Positions 6,743 to 11,494 of a stretch of DNA of 11,494 nucleotides are shown here, in pieces. Position 1 is the stretch's first letter; each line of letters starts with the position of its first letter. A program made the position numbers and the translations under genes. This DNA comes from an uncultured Peptococcaceae bacterium (GTDB lineage Bacteria; Bacillota; Limnochordia; Darwinibacteriales; Darwinibacteriaceae), in assembly GCA_937988745.1 (NCBI GenBank), contig CALKAR010000267.1, positions 1 to 11,494 of the forward strand. The letters run 5' to 3'. A model generated the notes under the pieces. That model was not told the origin of the DNA and made no database searches. It saw only the letters and a program-made list of their open reading frames with translations.

Positions 6743-7009
6743 TTACATCGAGTGGAGCGGTGCCTCTCTTACTCTTTTGACCGCATTTTGGACAGCGGCC
6801 TCAACCTTCGCGTAGTCGCCGTGTTCAGACTGGAAATGCTCGTTGATCGGTCTGTAGTCTGGTGTTAAGCTGTTTAGAGCAATGGCAATCATATCGGCGC
6901 GGCACTTAGCACAGCTGCAGAGTGAAGGTTCCTTCTGCAGTACCTGATCGAGGAAAACCTCAACTACTGTCCTCCACCGGTTTTCCACCTTAAGTGCTTT
7001 AATATCCAT
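6743..7009 (-). CDS. ComFB-like late competence family protein
   Basis: An 88-residue protein with the ComFB signature: a Cys cluster C31-S-C33-A-K-C36, then RADMIAIALNSLTPDY, where the RxDMxAxALNxLxPxY pattern defines the family. The Cys triad may bind a metal or form a redox site. The tail (about 60-85) is helical with alternating charges. Bacillus ComFB lies in the comF operon but has no clear role in DNA uptake. Cyanobacterial members have been reported to bind cyclic di-GMP. No com genes are nearby here. The start at 7009 has an excellent AGGAGG site 9 bases upstream. It lies 17 bases after the methyltransferase stop, so it is probably the last gene of the xylB operon. Confidence 0.82.
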   Translation of the reverse strand: MDIKALKVENRWRTVVEVFLDQVLQKEPSLCSCAKCRADMIAIALNSLTPDYRPINEHFQSEHGDYAKVEAAVQNAVKRVREAPLHSM

Positions 7010-7026
7010 AGCTCAATCCTCCTGGT

Positions 7027-7812
7027 TTACCGCTCCGCCACAACCAAGCACGAGTCGCCACCGTCATACGGTGCTAACGTATGATCAGCGTAAAAACCCC
7101 GCAGAGAAAAACCAGCATCCTGCAGGAGCTCTCCAATGCGTTCGCTCCGGCACACCGCCTCTAGACTGGCATGCACCCTAATTTTAGCTGGAGCTTCTTC
7201 TGGGATAGAAAAACTCACTTGATTCAAAAGCCTGAGATCGGGAGCTAAGCCCTTTTCCTGCACAGTATGAATCAATATCTCGCCAGTCAGCGGATGTGTT
7301 CCCTGCAGTGCCAAATACGGCAGCCCTTCGCCTAACTCAACTTCACCGGCGATGAAGTCGAAAGCTAGGATACCACCAGGATTCAAATGGGCAAAGCACC
7401 GCTCAAACACGGTCCGCCTTTCGTTATCATTTCTTGTGTAGATCAATGTGCAGTAAGGCATAATGATCAAATCAAACTTCTGCGGCAGAGAAAAGGTGCG
7501 CATGTCACCTTGCACAAGCTGGACATTGCCAAACCCCTTAAGCCGTTCTCCTGCCTTTTGGAGCATGTATGCCGATGCATCTAATCCTACAGCTTCAACA
7601 CCTGCCGCGGCCAAGTGGCGTAGGACGCGGCCTGAGCCGCAGCCTATTTCCAACACTGGACCATCAGCCTGGTGAGCCAGGTTGAGATAAAATGGTACAT
7701 CATGTTCAAACTGATTGAGAAGATCGTACAGGCTCTCTTCTCCATAGGGCTCGGCCACCACGGCCCTGCCCTGCTCTAAAAGCTCTCGAGCATAACCAAA
7801 AAACTGTTCCAC
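7027..7812 (-). CDS. Class I SAM-dependent methyltransferase
   Basis: A 261-residue soluble methyltransferase with a Rossmann-like core. Motif I is VLEIGCGSG (53-61), which binds S-adenosylmethionine. The acidic residue at the end of the second strand is D78 in VGLDAS. GDMRTF then FDLIIMPYCTL form motifs II/III. An N-terminal helical region of about 50 residues precedes the core, and a beta-rich insertion covers about 155-215. I do not recognise the substrate; such proteins methylate small molecules, tRNA or proteins. The start is GTG at 7812, with GGAGG 7 bases upstream located in the 14-base gap after xylB. This spacing puts it in one transcript with xylB and the comFB-like gene. Confidence 0.85.
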   Translation of the reverse strand: MEQFFGYARELLEQGRAVVAEPYGEESLYDLLNQFEHDVPFYLNLAHQADGPVLEIGCGSGRVLRHLAAAGVEAVGLDASAYMLQKAGERLKGFGNVQLVQGDMRTFSLPQKFDLIIMPYCTLIYTRNDNERRTVFERCFAHLNPGGILAFDFIAGEVELGEGLPYLALQGTHPLTGEILIHTVQEKGLAPDLRLLNQVSFSIPEEAPAKIRVHASLEAVCRSERIGELLQDAGFSLRGFYADHTLAPYDGGDSCLVVAER

Positions 7813-7826
7813 AAATTGTCCTCCAC

Positions 7827-9326
7827 TTATTGAAGAGCCACCAACTGATGGAAGCTGCTGCGCAGCGCAGGATACAGCTCGCGGTAAATCTGGTAAAGCT
7901 CTTCATAAACTTTCTGCCATTCCTTGTTTGGTTCAACGGTGTCTGTGACCTTGACAACCGCATCGGATGCCTCAGGAACGTTTTCAAAAATACCAGCACC
8001 CACGCCGGCCAAAATGGCAGCCCCAAAGGCTGGCCCTTCGTCAATATTCAAACTTTGTACAGCTAGGCCTGTTACGCTGGCAATGATTTCTTTCCACAGT
8101 GGTGACTTCAACCCGCCACCGATTCCCCGCAGCGCGGTTCCGTTCCACCCTGCACTGCGCAGAAGCTCCACTGAATCGCGCTGGGCAAAAGCAACGCCTT
8201 CTAAGACCGCACGGGTCAAATCGCCGCGGTTGTGGGCCGCGCTTAAGCCAACAAAACTGCCGCGGGCATTACCATCGCCGTGAGGTGTACGTTCACCTTG
8301 CAGATAAGGCAAGAACAAGAGACCCCGGCTTCCCGCAGGTGAAGCAGCAGCCCGCTCTGTCATCGCATCATACGACTCGGAAGGATCTGACATGTTCTCT
8401 CTAAACCAGCTTAGGGAGAGGCCAGCCGCTAACGAGACACCCATCATGTAGAATTCGTTGGGTACAGAACTGTTGAACATATGGACTGTGCCTGTCCTGA
8501 CTAAGCGGGGCTCTGTCAAATGTGCTAAGACAACACCGCTGGTACCTAAGCTGATCATACCTCGCCCAGGCTTAACCACACCAGAACCAACTGCACCGCA
8601 GGCGTTGTCAGCACCGCCGCCCACCACCGGGGTGCCTTCGGCCAACCCAGTCAGCTCTGCAACGTCAGCAGTAATGGTGCCCGCAACCTCAGAAGACTGG
8701 ATGATAGGCGGCAGAATCTCGCTTGAAATGCCCAATCCTTCCAGTACAGGCAAAGACCACTTCTGTTCTCGGACATTCATCATCAGCATACCGGCGGCAT
8801 CAGAAACCTCCATGGCTAAATTACCAGTAAGGCGGAACCTAACATAATCTTTGGGAAGGACCAGCCACCGCAGCTTTTCGTAGTTCTGAGGTTCGTTGTC
8901 CCGCAGCCAAACTACTTTGGGGAGTGTAAAACCTTCTAGGACCGGGTTGCAGACTTCAGCAAACAGCATCTCAGGATCGAGGGCATCACGAATGGCCTGG
9001 CACTGGCCGCTTGTGCGGGTATCATTCCACAAGATGGCGCGCCGGATGACCTGATAATCCTTGTCTAAAAAGACAGATGAGTGCATCTGACCAGAAAGCC
9101 CGACACCCTTAACGTCGCTGCCTGAAACTCCACACTTGGACAGAACTCCCCGAACAGCCTTCACCGAAGCCTGCCACATGTCTTCTGGTTCCTGCTCAGT
9201 CCAGCCGGGTCTGGGAGAATGGAGCGGGTATTCCTCAGTGACGCTGCCAGCCACTTCGCCTGTTTCCGTCATTAGGAGAGCTTTTACGCCCGAAGTACCT
9301 ATATCTAAACCTAACAAATACGCCAT
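7827..9326 (-). CDS. xylB: Xylulokinase (FGGY family)
   Basis: A 499-residue cytoplasmic sugar kinase of normal xylulokinase length; the enzyme phosphorylates D-xylulose with ATP, feeding the pentose phosphate pathway. The first ATP-binding motif is LDIGTSGVK (7-15, with D8). GLSGQMHSSVFLD (77-88) is a xylulokinase-type sugar-binding block. The catalytic base is D240 in GGGADNACGAVG. The FGGY C-terminal signature region includes ERTPHGDGNARG and GGGLKSPLWKEI. Other FGGY kinases (glycerol, gluconate) are less likely because of the SGQMH and ERTPH motifs. ATG 9326 is preceded by GGGGG. It heads a run with a methyltransferase and a comFB-like gene. No xylose isomerase or transporter is in the window, so the true substrate is not confirmed. 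Confidence 0.9.
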   Translation of the reverse strand: MAYLLGLDIGTSGVKALLMTETGEVAGSVTEEYPLHSPRPGWTEQEPEDMWQASVKAVRGVLSKCGVSGSDVKGVGLSGQMHSSVFLDKDYQVIRRAILWNDTRTSGQCQAIRDALDPEMLFAEVCNPVLEGFTLPKVVWLRDNEPQNYEKLRWLVLPKDYVRFRLTGNLAMEVSDAAGMLMMNVREQKWSLPVLEGLGISSEILPPIIQSSEVAGTITADVAELTGLAEGTPVVGGGADNACGAVGSGVVKPGRGMISLGTSGVVLAHLTEPRLVRTGTVHMFNSSVPNEFYMMGVSLAAGLSLSWFRENMSDPSESYDAMTERAAASPAGSRGLLFLPYLQGERTPHGDGNARGSFVGLSAAHNRGDLTRAVLEGVAFAQRDSVELLRSAGWNGTALRGIGGGLKSPLWKEIIASVTGLAVQSLNIDEGPAFGAAILAGVGAGIFENVPEASDAVVKVTDTVEPNKEWQKVYEELYQIYRELYPALRSSFHQLVALQ

Positions 9327-9358
9327 TTAGAACCCCCACTTTCTAATTATTTCTATTC

Positions 9359-9379
9359 TTATTTCGCTGTTTCTAACAT
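9359..9379 (-). other. Possible six-codon leader reading frame upstream of xylB
   Basis: On the minus strand AAGGGAGG is followed after 4 bases by ATG and the codons for MLETAK, then TAA, ending 32 bases before the xylB start. A strong ribosome-binding-like sequence with no other gene behind it is suggestive. The 4-base spacing is short and the peptide contains no run of one amino acid that would suggest attenuation. It may be chance. Confidence 0.15.
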
Positions 9380-9406
9380 TGTTCCTCCCTTAACGGACGG
9401 ACAAGA

Positions 9407-9432
9407 AAGCCAGGGGAGCTGTCCCCTGGCTT
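9407..9432 (-). terminator. Intrinsic terminator after the flagellar unit
   Basis: An 11-base-pair perfect stem (AAGCCAGGGGA with TCCCCTGGCTT) has a 4-base loop and lies 3 bases past the stop of the chaperone-like gene. On the minus strand it is followed by TCTTGT, a T-rich but imperfect tail. It closes the fliD transcript and separates it from xylB. Confidence 0.85.
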
Positions 9433-9435
9433 ATT

Positions 9436-9879
9436 TCAGCGGCGCTTATCGAAAAATATACCTTCACCTGGATCAATTTTTGGTTCGTATGCCCTGGCAG
9501 AACGCTGAGCTGCCTGTTCCTTATAAACGGCTTCGCGAAGCATGTCGGTCTCGCGTTCCAACTCCTTTTCGAGCCGCGAACTCATCTTCTGAATGCGTTC
9601 GATTACAGTGATGATCTCCTCTTTCATCTCCCGAACTTCACGGGGTTCAGGTTCTCCTGCGGCTGCACGTCGGGCAATCTGCTCATCAAGAACATCGATC
9701 TCTTCCATCAGGCTAGCTCGTTCATCCAGCAGCGCCTGCAGGCGGCTGAGACCTCCATCAGTTTCGGACTGCGGAGTTATAGAAATTGCGTTGAACTGAC
9801 GGCTTAAAATCTCCAAGTTCTTGAAGAGACGTAGTTTGTTTTGGTACAGAGCAGCTAATGTTTTCGATGCCTCAGACAT
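9436..9879 (-). CDS. FlgN/FliT-like flagellar export chaperone candidate
   Basis: A 147-residue, highly charged, almost entirely helical cytoplasmic protein. Residues 1-35 and about 43-120 read as long amphipathic helices or coiled coil, broken near 70-78 by AAAGEPEP. The C-terminus ends GEGIFFDKRR, and a final FxDK-type tail is familiar from Firmicute FlgN proteins. FlgN and FliT are chaperones that hold hook-associated and cap proteins before export. Position directly behind fliD (14 bases) favours a FliT-like role for FliD, whereas the tail favours FlgN; the families are structurally alike and too divergent to settle by eye. AAGGGGG precedes the ATG. The usual fliS is not between it and fliD. 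Confidence 0.6.
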   Translation of the reverse strand: MSEASKTLAALYQNKLRLFKNLEILSRQFNAISITPQSETDGGLSRLQALLDERASLMEEIDVLDEQIARRAAAGEPEPREVREMKEEIITVIERIQKMSSRLEKELERETDMLREAVYKEQAAQRSARAYEPKIDPGEGIFFDKRR

Positions 9880-9893
9880 GCACTACCCCCTTG

Positions 9894-11423
9894 TTAACCC
9901 TGAAGCGCAGCGAGCTGCTGATAGAGCCAGTCGCTTTGAGCATAGAGCTCACTTAATGCCCGCTCCATGGCGATAAACTGGTTCCAATAGCGGTTTTCGA
10001 CCCTAGTGAGACGCTCCTCCATGGCTTCGAGTCGTCTTTCGTAGTCTCGAATTTGCTCGCTCAAGAAGCTTTGATCGTATGCAGAGGCTGCTCTACCGGC
10101 CGTACGGGTTAGACGATCAAGGCCGCCGTCCAAGACACGGGTTAAACGCCCTGCCAGACCCACGTTATTTTCACCCTCAACTTTGGTGAAGATCTCCATT
10201 ACAGCTTCAGGATCTTCAGAAAAAGCTTCTTTGAACTTGGTTTCATTCAAGTGCAGACGTCCATATTCTTGCCATGAACCTGTTGTGATTCCGATGGAGC
10301 GCAGATCGGCTTCAGAGAGCACCATACGCATCTCAGACAAGATACTCGAAATGATCGGATCGGAGCGGAGCAGCCCGCTTTTTGCTGCTTCTTCCCATTT
10401 CTCGATCTCTTTCTCATCCATCGCTTCCTTTTCTTCGTCTGTTAGGGGTTCGTAAGAGCGGTTGATCGGTTCCCTCAGCTTCAAATTAAGCTCAGAGATG
10501 ATCTCGTTATAAAGATCAACAAACTCTTTGACACGATTGAAAACTGCATCAACATCACGTACAACGCCAATCCGCACAGTCTGCAGCTTAACTGGATCGC
10601 CGTTTTCGTCTTTCTCGGGTTCCTCTAGGAGAGTGATGTTAATGCCATTGAGAGAAAAAGTGTTGGACTCCCTCTCTGTCTCAAGGCCGTTGATTATCAG
10701 CTGGGCATTCGTTCCCCGAGCAAACACTGCATAACCAGATTCAACCTCAAACCTACCGCTAGTTTCGTCGAATGGGTTCCCGTCCTGATCGACAAACCCA
10801 ACCAACTTCATAAAGAACTCTAACCCTGATGACGAACTATCATCATCAAGAATGGCTATTTCAGCGCTTTCGCCTGTGCCCTTAGTAGTAAACACCAAAC
10901 GGCCGGTGACTTCATCATAAATAGCACTGAACCCAAGCCTTTTCTCATCATTAATGACCTTCACGATGTCTTCAATGTTATCAGTCTTTTTGAAGGTTAG
11001 TTCAATATCATCGTCTTCTGCACCTTTAAAGACCACCGTGACTTCATCGTTATCACCGAAGATGTCGCTTAACTTGTCGTACGTCTGATGAACTTCGTCG
11101 GATACCAATCGGCCCGATTTAGCCAGCGACTTAACAGTAATCTCATAATCGCCATCGATTGCAGCGCCAGTGGCAGATGCCGAGACCAAGCTCGGGTGCG
11201 ACGATGTTACCTTGCGCGTAGTAAAACTCGACTGCAGACGCAGATCGAATATCTTACTGCGCAGCTGGAACAACTTGTTATTGACTTCCCGGTAAGCGTC
11301 ACGCTTCCACTCCGCCTTTACCTTCTGCCTGTAAACGCGGTCAACAGGAACTCGTTCTGCGCGCATCAAATCTTGAATTAGACCTTCCGTATCTATCCCT
11401 GAAGCAAGGCCAGATATGCGCAT
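9894..11423 (-). CDS. fliD: Flagellar filament capping protein (hook-associated protein 2)
   Basis: A 509-residue FliD, the cap at the filament tip that folds incoming flagellin; it is exported through the flagellar type III apparatus and has no signal peptide. The N-terminal signature is RISGLASGIDTEGLIQDLM (2-20) followed by ERVPVDRVYRQK, typical of FliD_N. The central region (about 90-280) is acidic and beta-rich, as expected for the exposed D2/D3 domains. The C-terminal domain (about 300-509) includes the GLAGRLTRVLDGGL block and a terminal amphipathic helix region (about 450-505), ending LYQQLAALQG. ATG 11423 has a very strong GAGGTGAT site and sits behind a sigma-D promoter. Its partner gene follows after 14 bases. 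Confidence 0.95.
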   Translation of the reverse strand: MRISGLASGIDTEGLIQDLMRAERVPVDRVYRQKVKAEWKRDAYREVNNKLFQLRSKIFDLRLQSSFTTRKVTSSHPSLVSASATGAAIDGDYEITVKSLAKSGRLVSDEVHQTYDKLSDIFGDNDEVTVVFKGAEDDDIELTFKKTDNIEDIVKVINDEKRLGFSAIYDEVTGRLVFTTKGTGESAEIAILDDDSSSSGLEFFMKLVGFVDQDGNPFDETSGRFEVESGYAVFARGTNAQLIINGLETERESNTFSLNGINITLLEEPEKDENGDPVKLQTVRIGVVRDVDAVFNRVKEFVDLYNEIISELNLKLREPINRSYEPLTDEEKEAMDEKEIEKWEEAAKSGLLRSDPIISSILSEMRMVLSEADLRSIGITTGSWQEYGRLHLNETKFKEAFSEDPEAVMEIFTKVEGENNVGLAGRLTRVLDGGLDRLTRTAGRAASAYDQSFLSEQIRDYERRLEAMEERLTRVENRYWNQFIAMERALSELYAQSDWLYQQLAALQG

Positions 11424-11461
11424 ATAATCACCTCATACCTTCCGTGGGTTTCCATAATCCT

Positions 11462-11488
11462 ATATCGGCAAAAAAGATCCTAACTTTA
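11462..11488 (-). promoter_or_regulatory. Sigma-D (sigma-28/FliA-type) promoter of fliD
   Basis: On the minus strand TAAA (11488-11485) is followed by 15 bases and then GCCGATAT (11469-11462). This is an exact match to the Bacillus sigma-D consensus TAAA-N15-GCCGATAT. Transcription should begin near 11455, leaving a leader of about 32 bases with the GAGGTGAT ribosome binding site. It places fliD and the chaperone-like gene among the late flagellar genes expressed after hook completion. Confidence 0.9.
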
Positions 11489-11494
11489 GTTCGA

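Noticed and set aside
8458..8847. 129-codon plus-strand frame opposite xylB
   Set aside because: It is a Pro/Ser/Thr-rich shadow of xylB with no ribosome binding site of note.

Overview
The window looks like chromosomal DNA of an endospore-forming, flagellated member of the Bacillota. The evidence is a complete GerA-type spore germinant receptor operon, a FliD flagellar cap gene under a textbook sigma-D promoter, a ComFB-type protein, and strong GGAGG-like ribosome binding sites before most genes. Base composition is roughly balanced. I cannot name the genus. Nearly everything is on the minus strand; the single plus-strand gene is an AmiE/YbbE-type serine hydrolase. No RNA gene, insertion sequence, CRISPR array or phage gene is visible.

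Left edge (1-608, minus): a HAD-superfamily phosphatase/phosphomutase reads normally through all four HAD motifs. At about position 77-80 it switches in frame into what reads like the heme-pocket C-terminus of tryptophan 2,3-dioxygenase, then runs off the window. This is the most anomalous point in the window. It is either an assembly or contig-end chimera or a real recombination scar.

713-1777 (plus): the serine hydrolase of the class C beta-lactamase fold, resembling the muropeptide amidase AmiE/YbbE. Its stop codon overlaps the stop of the convergent germination operon.

1774-5765 (minus): a four-gene germinant receptor operon in the order gerA - gerC - small two-helix protein - gerB. The junctions are a 4-base start/stop overlap and gaps of 1 and 2 bases. 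The 73-residue protein has the size, topology and position of the little-studied D subunits of Ger receptors. A CATACTA element upstream of gerA matches the forespore sigma-F/G -10 consensus.

5822-9326 (minus): a carbohydrate-flavoured block. Xylulokinase (xylB), a class I methyltransferase and a ComFB-like Cys-rich protein are separated by only 14 and 17 bases and probably form one operon. A xylose-isomerase-like TIM-barrel protein follows after a 130-base gap and ends at a strong intrinsic terminator that insulates the germination operon.

9407-11494 (minus): a flagellar unit. A perfect sigma-D promoter drives fliD and a FlgN/FliT-like coiled-coil chaperone candidate, and an 11-bp-stem terminator closes it. 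I found no wholly new system. The points most worth checking are the chimeric left edge, the D-type subunit inside the ger operon, and the xylB-methyltransferase-ComFB association.
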